This document shows positions 54,480 to 62,283 of a stretch of DNA of 64,000 bases, piece by piece. The notes under the pieces are model-generated. The model saw only the letters and a program-made list of their open reading frames with translations. It did not search any database and had not been told where the DNA came from. The stretch is taken from the NCBI GenBank assembly GCA_947450675.1, contig CANFWI010000009.1:20553-84552 (forward strand), given 5' to 3'. This DNA is from Comamonadaceae bacterium (GTDB taxonomy: Bacteria; Pseudomonadota; Gammaproteobacteria; Burkholderiales; Burkholderiaceae_C). How positions within the stretch are numbered: the stretch's first letter is position 1; the number at the start of each line of letters is the position of its first letter. A program made the position numbers and the translations under genes.

Positions 54480-55676
54480 TTATTTCTTGGCGGGCGCCAC
54501 TTTAGCGGGTTTCACCGCTGGCCCCCCAATCGGACCACCCAGCGGCGGCAGCGTGGCGACGACAAGCTGTTGACCGTTCTTCACTTCGATCATGAAGCTC
54601 TCGCGGTCCAGGTCGCCCTTGCTGTCAAACGCGACATCCATCAACACGCCCGGCTGGTCAGCGGCGCGGACTTTCAAGGTATGCAACACGTCGGCCACGG
54701 CTTTGCGATCCAGCTTGCCAGCTTTCTCAATAGCGGCCTTCAAAATGTAGACGCCTGAATAGCCTTTCATGCCGTTGTGATCCGAGATGTATTTGTACTC
54801 TTTTTCGAACTTGGCGCGAAAGGCACGGATGGCCGGCGACGGCGCATCGACCGTCAGACCGACGTGGGCGACAGCGCCATTGGCGGCATCACCCGCCAGT
54901 TCGATGACTTTTTGGCCAGTCAGGGTAGTCTCGCCAATGATCGGTTTACTCCAGCCTTGCTTGCGCAGTTCGCGCAGCAAACGGGCAGACTCTTCTTCGT
55001 TTGAGTAGATGAACACGCCTTCGGCGTTGCTTTGCCTGGCCCGCAGCACCGCCGCAGAAAAGTCGACCTGGCCCGACTCGGTTGATATGTCAGCCAAGAC
55101 CTTGGTTGTTGAATTGGCCAGGGCCTTTTTGATCATGTCGAGACCACCCTTGCCGAAGTCGTTGTTCACGTAAATGACGGCAATACTTTTGAGCTTGGCT
55201 TGGTCGCTGATGTAACGCGCCACTTTCGGCATGGCAGTGGCCTGGGTAAAACTGGTGCGAAAGATGAATGGATTGCCTTGCTCGGTGATGCTGGCCGCTT
55301 CACCGCCCGTGAAGTTGGGCACACCGGCGCGTCGCGATTCCGCCATGCTGACCATGATGGAGCCTGAAAAGACCGGACCAAAAATAGCGAAGACATCGTC
55401 GTCAATGACTTTTTGCGTTTGACCTTTGGCAACGCCCGGGTTGCTCTGCGTGTCCGCTGTGGTGGTCTGGATTTTCTTGCCCAGAATGCCGCCCGCCGCA
55501 TTGATCTCTTTGACCGCCAGTTCCACACCATTCTTGAAGTTGGTCCCGGCCGAAGCACCTCCTCCAGACAACTCAATGACGTTGGCAATTTTGATGACAT
55601 TCTGGGCAAAACTGGCCGTACCGGTAGCGGCAATGGCGCAAGCGACCAGTAGTTTCAGGGCGAATCGTTTGTTCAT
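54480..55676 (-). CDS. Second Liv-type ABC transporter substrate-binding protein
   Basis: Periplasmic binding protein of 398 residues. ATG at 55676 is preceded by AAGGAG and gives the signal peptide MNKRFALKLLVACAIAATGTASFA. The mature start IKIANVIELSGGGASAGTNFKNGVELAVKEINAAGGILG is the LivK-type pattern. The C-terminus is a Pro/Ala/Lys tail (VKPAKVAPAKK). It is first in the operon with livHMGF, the dehydroshikimate dehydratase genes, pcaB and pcaCD, so its ligand is probably quinate, shikimate, dehydroshikimate or a related aromatic acid (inference). Confidence 0.88.
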   Translation of the reverse strand: MNKRFALKLLVACAIAATGTASFAQNVIKIANVIELSGGGASAGTNFKNGVELAVKEINAAGGILGKKIQTTTADTQSNPGVAKGQTQKVIDDDVFAIFGPVFSGSIMVSMAESRRAGVPNFTGGEAASITEQGNPFIFRTSFTQATAMPKVARYISDQAKLKSIAVIYVNNDFGKGGLDMIKKALANSTTKVLADISTESGQVDFSAAVLRARQSNAEGVFIYSNEEESARLLRELRKQGWSKPIIGETTLTGQKVIELAGDAANGAVAHVGLTVDAPSPAIRAFRAKFEKEYKYISDHNGMKGYSGVYILKAAIEKAGKLDRKAVADVLHTLKVRAADQPGVLMDVAFDSKGDLDRESFMIEVKNGQQLVVATLPPLGGPIGGPAVKPAKVAPAKK

Positions 55677-55785
55677 GGAGATCTCCTTCATCGGGTTTAA
55701 AGCAAGGCACTCAGCAGTGCCGCTGTCTGATGGAAACGAACTTTAGCGGCTTGGCGCCTGCCCAATGGCTTGGAATCCAACATTT

Positions 55786-55824
55786 GCGCGATTAACGCAC
55801 GACAATGTTCGATAATCGATCGAA
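55786..55824. promoter_or_regulatory. Pair of PcaR-like operator boxes
   Basis: GTTCGATAATCGATC (55807-55821) matches the Pseudomonas PcaR box GTTCGATAATCGCAC, as I recall it, at 13 of 15 positions. GCGCGATTAACGCAC (55786-55800) matches the reverse complement of that box at 12 of 15. The two lie 21 bases apart centre to centre in the gap between the divergent binding-protein operon and the IclR-type gene. A local inverted repeat TTCGAT-N5-ATCGAA is at 55808-55824. Confidence 0.72.
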
Positions 55825-55841
55825 ATTCGGGTTACACCCAG

Positions 55842-56642
55842 ATGCTCAACACCATGACTCAGCCTGCCAACACCGAGATTCGCCCCGCTTTAGACAAACG
55901 CGACTGGATCGCCGGCCTTGAAAAAGGCCTGTCGGTGATTGAAAGCTTTGACGATGCCAACCCGCGCATGACGGCCAGCCAGGCCGGGCTGCGCTGCGGC
56001 ATCACACGAACGGCTGCACGCCGGTATCTGCTGACGCTGGAGCATCTGGGGTATGTCGCCACCGACGGCAAACTGTTCTGGCTGACGCCGCGGGTGCTGC
56101 GGATGGGACAGTCCTACTTAGAGTCCGCGCGGCTGCCGCGCATCGTGCAGCCGTTTTTACAGCGTGTCACGGCGGGCACACAAGAAAGCGCTTTTGTCAG
56201 CGTGATGGACGGCGACGACATCGTCTACATCGCCCGCAACGGCTCAAACCGCGTCATGAACACCGGCTACGTGCTCGGTGCCCGGGTCCCAGCGCAGGTC
56301 ACCGCGGCGGGGCTGCTGTTGCTGGCACTGCGCGGCCCCGACTGGGTTGAAGCCTGGCTGATCCACAACACCCTGAGCACGTACACCTCGCACACCGTTG
56401 CCAGCAAGGAGCGCCTGCGCATCGAACTGGCCCGTGTGCGAGCGCAAGGTTGGGCGCTGTCAGAGCAACAGCTCGAACTCAACTACCGCGGCATTGCCGT
56501 GCCGCTACGCGACCGACACGGCCAAGTCATGGGCGCGCTGAGTGTGACCATGCCGATGGGCCACGAGTCGAGCGAAGACGCCGTGCGGCGCGTGCTCAAC
56601 GTGCTGAGCGAAACGGCGCAAGGGATGCGCCATTTGGTCTGA
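55842..56642 (+). CDS. pcaR: IclR-family regulator, PcaR/PobR-like
   Basis: Regulator of 266 residues. The N-terminal winged helix reads DWIAGLEKGLSVIESFDDANPRMTASQAG and CGITRTAARRYLLTLEHLGYV, the pattern shared by PcaR, PcaU and PobR. The ligand domain shows RLPRIVQPFLQRVT, ARVPAQVTAAGLLLLA and ELNYRGIAVPLRDRHGQVMGALSVTMPM. A longer frame reaches 55770, but it would run through the operator pair; ATG at 55842 (or 55854) is preferred. It probably activates the divergent operon in response to an aromatic-ring breakdown product and represses or tunes itself. Confidence 0.88.
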   Translation: MLNTMTQPANTEIRPALDKRDWIAGLEKGLSVIESFDDANPRMTASQAGLRCGITRTAARRYLLTLEHLGYVATDGKLFWLTPRVLRMGQSYLESARLPRIVQPFLQRVTAGTQESAFVSVMDGDDIVYIARNGSNRVMNTGYVLGARVPAQVTAAGLLLLALRGPDWVEAWLIHNTLSTYTSHTVASKERLRIELARVRAQGWALSEQQLELNYRGIAVPLRDRHGQVMGALSVTMPMGHESSEDAVRRVLNVLSETAQGMRHLV

Positions 56643-56644
56643 AC

Positions 56645-59005
56645 TCACTGCTGCATCAACGCCCAGACCCGGGCCGACGTCAGCGGCATTTGCAGCAGCG
56701 GCGCTTTGGCCGCCATGCCGGCGCGGGCCAGCGCATCGGCCACCGCATTGACCACAGTCGGGCCAGCGCCGATGGTGCCGAGCTCGCCCACGCCTTTGAC
56801 GCCAAGCGGGTTGTTCAGGCAAGGCACGGACGTGTCCATCTCGGTCTTGAAAACGGGGGAATCTTCGGCGCGCGGGGCCACATAGTCCATCAAGCTACCC
56901 GACAAAGGCTGACCGGTTTCGCGGTCGTAAACCATGTGCTCGTAGAGCGCCTGGCCAATGCCCTGAACCGCACCGCCGTCGAGTTGTCCGCGCACGATCA
57001 TCGGGTTCACCACCCGGCCGACGTCATTGACCGAGGCATACGCCACCACCGCCACCTGGCCGGTCAGCGGGTCGATTTCGACCTCGCTGATGTGGCAGCC
57101 GTTGGGCCAACTCGGACCACTCGCCGCCGAGGTTGAATTCATGAAAATGCGCTGCTCGGCTTGACGTCCCGCCAACGCAAAAATGTCGGTACTCAAGTCA
57201 GTGCCGATCACTTGCAGGCGGCCGTTGCGGTACTCAATGTCTGCCGCTGAGGCTTCAAACTCCTGTGCCGCCAGGCGCTTGGCTTCGGCAATCGTGCGGT
57301 CAGCGCCGACGCGCATGGCCGAGCCGCCGGTGAACAGCGAGCGCGAGCCGGCGCTGCCAAAACCATCGCCCCGATCGGTGTCGCCGAGCACCACGCGGAC
57401 TTGCTCAATCGGCACGCCAAAAGCGTCCACAACCAACTGTGCGAGCGAGGTCAAGATGCCCTGCCCCATGCCGTTGACGGCTGAAAAAACCTCGATCATG
57501 CCGTCAGCTTGCACGGCCACGGTGACGGTTTCCTCCATCACATTGCCTCCCGTCCATTCCAGGAAAGTAGAGATACCCTGACCCCGCAGCAAGCCGCGTT
57601 GGGCCGAGTCAGCCGCGCGCGCCGCAAAGCCAGACCAGTCAGCCAGTACCAGCGCTTGGTCCATGATGGATTCAAACTGACCGCAGTCGTAGGTCTGGCC
57701 CATCGGATTTTTATACGGCATTTGCGCTGGTGTGATGAAGTTGCGGCGGCGCAGTGCAATTCGGTCAATGCCGGTCTGCCGTGCGGCTTCGTCCATCAAT
57801 CGCTCCATGCTGAAGATCGCTTCCGGACGGCCCGCGCCGCGGTAAGCACCGGTCGGCGAGGTGTTGGTCAACACCGCCTTGAAGTGAAAATCGATGATCT
57901 GAATGTCGTAGACACTGGTTTGCACCCACGGGCCGATCATGAGCTGGATGGCCGCGCCGGTACCAGTCGGGTAGGCACCCACATTGGCCAGTGAGGCCAC
58001 CCGCAAAGCCAGAATTTTGCCCGTGGCGTCAAGCGCCAATTCGGCCTGCGTCTGCAAGTCGCGGCCATGCGAGGCTGAAGTGAACTCTTCGCTGCGGTCG
58101 GCCCCCCACTTGATCGGGCGTTGCAAAGCGCGGGCACAAAAAGCGACGACCAAGTCTTCCGGATAGACGCCGGTTTTCATGCCAAAGCCACCGCCCACAT
58201 CGCCGACCACCACGCGCACATCAGCGCGCGCCAGCCCGAGCAAGTCGCATACCGAATTACGCACGCCCGACGGCATTTGCGTGCTCATGCGAATCGTCAG
58301 GCGCCCAGTCGCAGGGTCGGGCGTGGCCAGCACCGTGCGCGGTTCCAGACTCAACGCTGACAGCCGTTGATTAACGATGTCCAGCTTGACCACGTGCGCG
58401 GCTTTGGCAAAGGCCTCGGCGGTGGCCTGAACATTGCCGTAGCGGGTTTCACCGGCGATGTTGTCCACCGCCTTGTCGTTCAGCACCGGCGCATTGGCGG
58501 CTGTGGCGTCGTCCAAATTCACCAGCACCGGCAACTCGGCGTAGTCCACCTCAACGGCCTCAGCGGCATCACGTGCTTGCTGCAGCGTGAGCGCCACCAC
58601 GGCGACCACCGCTTCGCCAACAAAGCGCGCCCGTTCATAGGCGAGTGCCCGTCGCTCTGGGGCTGCGCAGGGAATAGGATCGAGCCGCTTGAAAACAGAA
58701 CCCGGAATCGGCTTGACGCCCGCCGCCACCAAGTCAGCACCGTTGATAATTTTCAACACCCCGGGCATGGCCAGCGCGGCCGTGCTGTCGATCGAGACAA
58801 TCCGGGCGTGTGGGTACGGCGAGCGCAAAAAGAAAATATGAACCTGCCCCTCAGGGCTGACGTCAGCCGTGAACTGGCCGGCCCCGACCAGCAGTTTGTC
58901 GTCTTCAAGACGGCGTACGGACTGACCGCTGCCAAAGCGGGCGGGCGATTCAGCGTTGGATGAGGAAGATGAGATAGCCGCTGGGAATGGGGTGCTTGAC
59001 GTCAA
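56645..59005 (-). CDS. Molybdopterin-binding large subunit, form II CoxL/xanthine dehydrogenase family
   Basis: Large catalytic subunit of a molybdenum hydroxylase, about 786 residues. The core begins SPARFGSGQSVRRLEDDKLLVGAGQFTADV. AYRGAGRPEAIFSMER near residue 385 is the form II CoxL motif (form I has AYRCSFR), and the active-site Glu lies in GVKGVGELGTIGAGPTVVNAV near residue 735. No ATG occurs near the expected N-terminus: the frame is open back to 59272, but that part overlaps the Bug gene. TTG at 59005 was chosen provisionally. No CoxM (FAD) or CoxS (2Fe-2S) gene adjoins. Substrates of form II enzymes are aldehydes or N-heterocycles; here unknown. Confidence 0.82.
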   Translation of the reverse strand: MTSSTPFPAAISSSSSNAESPARFGSGQSVRRLEDDKLLVGAGQFTADVSPEGQVHIFFLRSPYPHARIVSIDSTAALAMPGVLKIINGADLVAAGVKPIPGSVFKRLDPIPCAAPERRALAYERARFVGEAVVAVVALTLQQARDAAEAVEVDYAELPVLVNLDDATAANAPVLNDKAVDNIAGETRYGNVQATAEAFAKAAHVVKLDIVNQRLSALSLEPRTVLATPDPATGRLTIRMSTQMPSGVRNSVCDLLGLARADVRVVVGDVGGGFGMKTGVYPEDLVVAFCARALQRPIKWGADRSEEFTSASHGRDLQTQAELALDATGKILALRVASLANVGAYPTGTGAAIQLMIGPWVQTSVYDIQIIDFHFKAVLTNTSPTGAYRGAGRPEAIFSMERLMDEAARQTGIDRIALRRRNFITPAQMPYKNPMGQTYDCGQFESIMDQALVLADWSGFAARAADSAQRGLLRGQGISTFLEWTGGNVMEETVTVAVQADGMIEVFSAVNGMGQGILTSLAQLVVDAFGVPIEQVRVVLGDTDRGDGFGSAGSRSLFTGGSAMRVGADRTIAEAKRLAAQEFEASAADIEYRNGRLQVIGTDLSTDIFALAGRQAEQRIFMNSTSAASGPSWPNGCHISEVEIDPLTGQVAVVAYASVNDVGRVVNPMIVRGQLDGGAVQGIGQALYEHMVYDRETGQPLSGSLMDYVAPRAEDSPVFKTEMDTSVPCLNNPLGVKGVGELGTIGAGPTVVNAVADALARAGMAAKAPLLQMPLTSARVWALMQQ

Positions 59006-59150
59006 GGCAAATCCAAAAGTTGTCGTGGCAGTCGCTGGGACAAAGAACAAGGTCTGAGGCGCAAGGCGATTGCCGAAAATAAGAAAGTCCAGCGCCACTA
59101 TAAGTGGAGCTGGACTTTCATGTTGAAAAATGGTCAGGGCGTGCGGTGCT

Positions 59151-60128
59151 TCAACCTGCCGTGGTGACCTTGGCTTCTTTGATGACTTTGGCCCATTTGC
59201 TCTGCTCCATCTTGATGAATTCGGCAAAGCGCTCGGTCGAACCGCCGCCATCTTCAGCGCCGTATTGCTCAAACTTTTCCATCACGTCGGGCATCAACAT
59301 GACGCGGTTGAGGTCTTCGTTCATGCGCTTGGCCATGACCTGTGGCAGCTTGCCGGGGCCGACCAGTCCATACCAAGTGGTGGCGTCAAAACCCGTGAAG
59401 CCAGACTCGTCCATGGTCGGCACGTTCGGGTGACCTTTGGCGCGCTTGGTACGCGTTTGGGCAATCGCAATCGCCTTGCCGCTTTTGACATGCGGCGTGG
59501 CCGAGGTCATGGTTTCAAAGCAGTAGTTCACCTGCCCACCGATCAGGTCGATCAAGGCCGGGCCCGAGCCTTTGTAGGGCACATGCAAAGCGTCAATGCC
59601 GGCGCGCAGCTTGAACATTTCCAGCGCCAAGTGCTGGGCCGAACCGCCACCGGCCGAGGCAAAGCTGATGTTGCCGGGGTTCTTTTTACACAGCTCAACC
59701 AAGTCTTTGACCGTTTTGGCCGGCTGCGCTTCGTTGCAAATCAATAAATTGGGCGTGACGCCGACCAGTGCAATCGGCACGAAGTCGCGCTCAACCACGT
59801 AGCCCAACTTGGGCACCAGACTGGGCGCCAGCGCATGGCTGTTGATGTGCGCCATCAGCAAGGTGTTGCCGTCGCTGGCTTGCTTGGCAACGTAATCGGC
59901 GGCGATCACACCGGCCGCGCCGGCTTTGTTTTCAATGATGACGGCGACATTCCACATGACCGAGAGCTTTTGCCCGACCACCCGCGCCAGCGCATCGGTG
60001 CCACCGCCGGGCGGAAAACCGACGATGATGCGGATCGGTCCGTTGGGCAGGGTTTGCGCCCTCAGCATGGGCGCGGCCACCAAAGCCGCACCCGCGACGG
60101 CACTGCTCACAAAAGTTCTGCGTTGCAT
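59151..60128 (-). CDS. Bug-family (tripartite tricarboxylate transporter) substrate-binding protein
   Basis: Periplasmic binding protein of 325 residues. The leader MQRRTFVSSAVAGAALVAAPMLRA has a twin-arginine-like start and cleavage before QTLPNG. IRIIVGFPPGGGTDALARVVGQKLS, ENKAGAAGVIAADYVAKQASDGNTLLM and VPYKGSGPALIDLIGGQVNYCFE are the Bug blocks. No TctA/TctB membrane subunits are in the window, which is common for Bug proteins. It lies between the aminotransferase and the CoxL-like gene on the same strand. Confidence 0.93.
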   Translation of the reverse strand: MQRRTFVSSAVAGAALVAAPMLRAQTLPNGPIRIIVGFPPGGGTDALARVVGQKLSVMWNVAVIIENKAGAAGVIAADYVAKQASDGNTLLMAHINSHALAPSLVPKLGYVVERDFVPIALVGVTPNLLICNEAQPAKTVKDLVELCKKNPGNISFASAGGGSAQHLALEMFKLRAGIDALHVPYKGSGPALIDLIGGQVNYCFETMTSATPHVKSGKAIAIAQTRTKRAKGHPNVPTMDESGFTGFDATTWYGLVGPGKLPQVMAKRMNEDLNRVMLMPDVMEKFEQYGAEDGGGSTERFAEFIKMEQSKWAKVIKEAKVTTAG

Positions 60129-60160
60129 GGTTTGTCTCCAACTGGTTTTTTATCGTCTTT

Positions 60161-60175
60161 GCGCTCGCGATGACG
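60161..60175. repeat. Remnant of the GTCATTGCGAGC-type repeat
   Basis: GCGCTCGCGATGACG contains GCTCGC-ATGACG, one arm of the repeat at 46563-46637, with small changes. It sits in the 66-base gap before the Bug gene. Only one arm is clear. Confidence 0.45.
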
Positions 60176-60194
60176 GGACATATGCGCTTGCGCC

Positions 60195-61415
60195 TCAAGC
60201 GGCCTTGCGAGACGGCACGGCCGCCGCGTGGCTTGAAAAATAATCCATCGCTGCCTGCACGCCAGAGCCGGCGAGTTTGACGCCGGCCAGCTTCAAGCCC
60301 ATTTCGCAGCCGGCCAATGCGGCCAGCAGCGTCAGGTCATTGCTGTCACCCAAGTGGCCGATGCGAAACATCTTGCCCTTGATCTTCCCCAGACCGGTGC
60401 CTAGCGAGCAGTCAAAGCGCTCGTGAATGATCTTGCGCACGGCGTCAGCGTCAATACCTTCGGGCGTCATCACGCCGGTCAGGATCGGCGAATACACCGC
60501 TGCGTCCGCGCATTGAATCTGCAAGCCCCAGGCCCGCACCGCTGAGCGCACGCCTTCGGCCCAGCGCTGGTGGCGCGCAAACACCGCGTCCAGCCCGTGC
60601 TCTAACAGCATGTCGCAAGCTTCGCTCAGGGCATAGAGCAAATTGGTGTTGGGCGTCGTCGGCCAGAAGCCGGTCTTGTTCATCTCGATGATCTCGTCCC
60701 AAGCCCAAAAAGCCTTCGGCAGCGTGGCTTTTTTGCTGGCTTCAATGGCCTTGACCGAGAGCGCGTTGAAGCTGATGCCAGGCGGCAGCATCAGGCCTTT
60801 TTGCGAACCGCTGATGCTGACGTCAACGCCCCAGTCGTCGTGCCGGTAATCGGCTGAGCCGAGGCCCGAGATGGTGTCGACCAACAGCAGGGCCGGGTGT
60901 TTGGCGGCGTCGATGGCTTTGCGCACGGCGGCAATGTTGCTGGTCACACCCGTCGAGGTTTCGTTGTGCACCACGCAAACGGCCTTGATGCTGTGCGCTG
61001 TGTCGGCCTTCAGCCGCTCTTCGATCAGGTCAGCGCGAACGCCGTGGCGCCAAGCGTCCGGGCCGGGCAAGCCCATCACTTCGGTCTTCAGACCGAGTCG
61101 CACGGCCAGCTTGTTCCAGAGCGCTGCAAAGTGACCGGTTTCGTACATCAGCACATGGTCGCCCGCGCTCAAGGTGTTGACCAAGGCGGCCTCCCAGGCA
61201 CCGGTGCCAGAGGCCGGGTAAATGATCACCGGCTGACGGGTTTTGAAAAGGCGCTGAACGTCTGCCAGCACCTTGAGCCCAAGCACCCCGAACTCGGGGC
61301 CGCGGTGGTCAATGGTCGGGTAACTCATGGCGCGCAACACGCGGTCAGGGACCGGTGAAGGCCCAGGGATTTGCAAAAAGTGGCGGCCAGTGGGGTGAAA
61401 GTCAAGCATCAGCAT
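60195..61415 (-). CDS. Serine-glyoxylate / alanine-glyoxylate aminotransferase family protein
   Basis: PLP-dependent class V aminotransferase of 406 residues. FLQIPGPSPVPDRVLRAM is the family start, PASGTGAWEAALVN binds the cofactor phosphate, and the PLP lysine is about Lys206 in SISGSQKGLMLPPG. LLVDTISGLGSADY carries the Asp that pairs with the pyridine nitrogen. The pattern fits serine-glyoxylate aminotransferase, which converts glyoxylate to glycine. It is the first gene of a minus-strand unit, divergent from the GntR gene and flanked by its operators. Confidence 0.88.
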   Translation of the reverse strand: MLMLDFHPTGRHFLQIPGPSPVPDRVLRAMSYPTIDHRGPEFGVLGLKVLADVQRLFKTRQPVIIYPASGTGAWEAALVNTLSAGDHVLMYETGHFAALWNKLAVRLGLKTEVMGLPGPDAWRHGVRADLIEERLKADTAHSIKAVCVVHNETSTGVTSNIAAVRKAIDAAKHPALLLVDTISGLGSADYRHDDWGVDVSISGSQKGLMLPPGISFNALSVKAIEASKKATLPKAFWAWDEIIEMNKTGFWPTTPNTNLLYALSEACDMLLEHGLDAVFARHQRWAEGVRSAVRAWGLQIQCADAAVYSPILTGVMTPEGIDADAVRKIIHERFDCSLGTGLGKIKGKMFRIGHLGDSNDLTLLAALAGCEMGLKLAGVKLAGSGVQAAMDYFSSHAAAVPSRKAA

Positions 61416-61444
61416 AAGGAAGGCTCCGTGAATGAATCTGCATT

Positions 61445-61458
61445 TTTTGCATGCAAAA
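61445..61458. promoter_or_regulatory. FCD-GntR type palindromic operator, copy 1
   Basis: TTTTGCATGCAAAA is a perfect 14-base palindrome 30 bases upstream of the aminotransferase start. It matches the TTGnATnCAA form bound by FadR-type GntR regulators and recurs in similar form at 61551-61566. Confidence 0.65.
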
Positions 61459-61537
61459 TAAGTTTGTCAATGGGGATGACCCTGCGCAATCGCAAATGAA
61501 TTAGCAATTAACGGATTCCAAGCAGTTCAGCCAGCAT

Positions 61538-61566
61538 TTGACACCCCGCAATTTTGCATACAAAAT
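61538..61566 (+). promoter_or_regulatory. gntR promoter overlapped by operator copy 2
   Basis: A perfect -35 box TTGACA (61538-61543) is followed after 17 bases by CAAAAT (61561-61566). The near-palindrome ATTTTGCATACAAAAT (61551-61566) covers that -10 region and ends seven bases before the GntR start codon, an arrangement typical of autorepression. Confidence 0.65.
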
Positions 61567-61572
61567 TTAGCC

Positions 61573-62283
61573 ATGAGCGCTGACATCATTTCCCTGAACC
61601 CCACCCCCCGAGCCGCCCTGCATGAACAAGTAGCGCTGCGCCTGCGTGAAATGCTGGTCGAAAGCCGCATTGCCCCGGGCGCCAAACTCAACGAGCGTGA
61701 ACTCAGTGAGGTGCTGAAGGTCTCGCGCACGCCCTTGCGAGAAGCCATCAAGATGCTGGCGGCGGAAGGCCTGGTCGAACTGCTGCCGAACCGGGGCGCG
61801 ATTGCCGTTGAGCTGAGTCAAGCCGATGTGCTCAACACCTTTGAGGTCATGGCCGGGCTGGAAGCGCAGTCTGGCGAACTGGCGGCGGAGCGCATCACCG
61901 ACGCTGAACTGGTCGAGATCCAGGCCATGCACTACGAGATGCTGGCCGCTTACACACGGCGCGACTTACCGGCTTACTACCGGCTCAACTCGGCGATTCA
62001 TGCGGCCATCAATGCCGCCGCCAAAAATCCGGTCTTGAGCGCGACCTACCGACACGTCAATGCGCGGCTGCAAGCGCTGCGTTTTCGGTCCAACCAAGAC
62101 GGCGAAAAATGGGCCGCAGCCATGAAAGAACACGAACAAATGATCGATGCCCTGACCCAACGCAAGCCGGCCGCCATGCGCGACGTGCTGCTCAGCCACC
62201 TGAACCACAAACGCGACGTGGTGATGGCGCAGCTGGTGCAGCAGCAAAAAAACCGGCAAGCTGCTAACGGAGAACAGGCATGA
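61573..62283 (+). CDS. GntR-family regulator, FCD (FadR/VanR) type
   Basis: Regulator of 236 residues. The winged helix at about 14-75 includes ALHEQVALRLREMLVESRIAPGAKLNERELSEVLKVSRTPLREAIKML and AEGLVELLPNRGAIA. The C-terminal all-helical FCD domain contains the metal/ligand residues (YRLNSAIHAAI, EHEQMIDAL, LLSHLNHKRD). It is divergent from the aminotransferase and overlaps the FAD oxidase gene by four bases, so it probably controls both through the two palindromes in the gap. Confidence 0.9.
   Translation: MSADIISLNPTPRAALHEQVALRLREMLVESRIAPGAKLNERELSEVLKVSRTPLREAIKMLAAEGLVELLPNRGAIAVELSQADVLNTFEVMAGLEAQSGELAAERITDAELVEIQAMHYEMLAAYTRRDLPAYYRLNSAIHAAINAAAKNPVLSATYRHVNARLQALRFRSNQDGEKWAAAMKEHEQMIDALTQRKPAAMRDVLLSHLNHKRDVVMAQLVQQQKNRQAANGEQA

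Noticed and set aside
59006..59272. N-terminal extension of the CoxL-like protein.
   Set aside because: Its first part runs antiparallel-frame through the Bug gene end and the rest has no family similarity.
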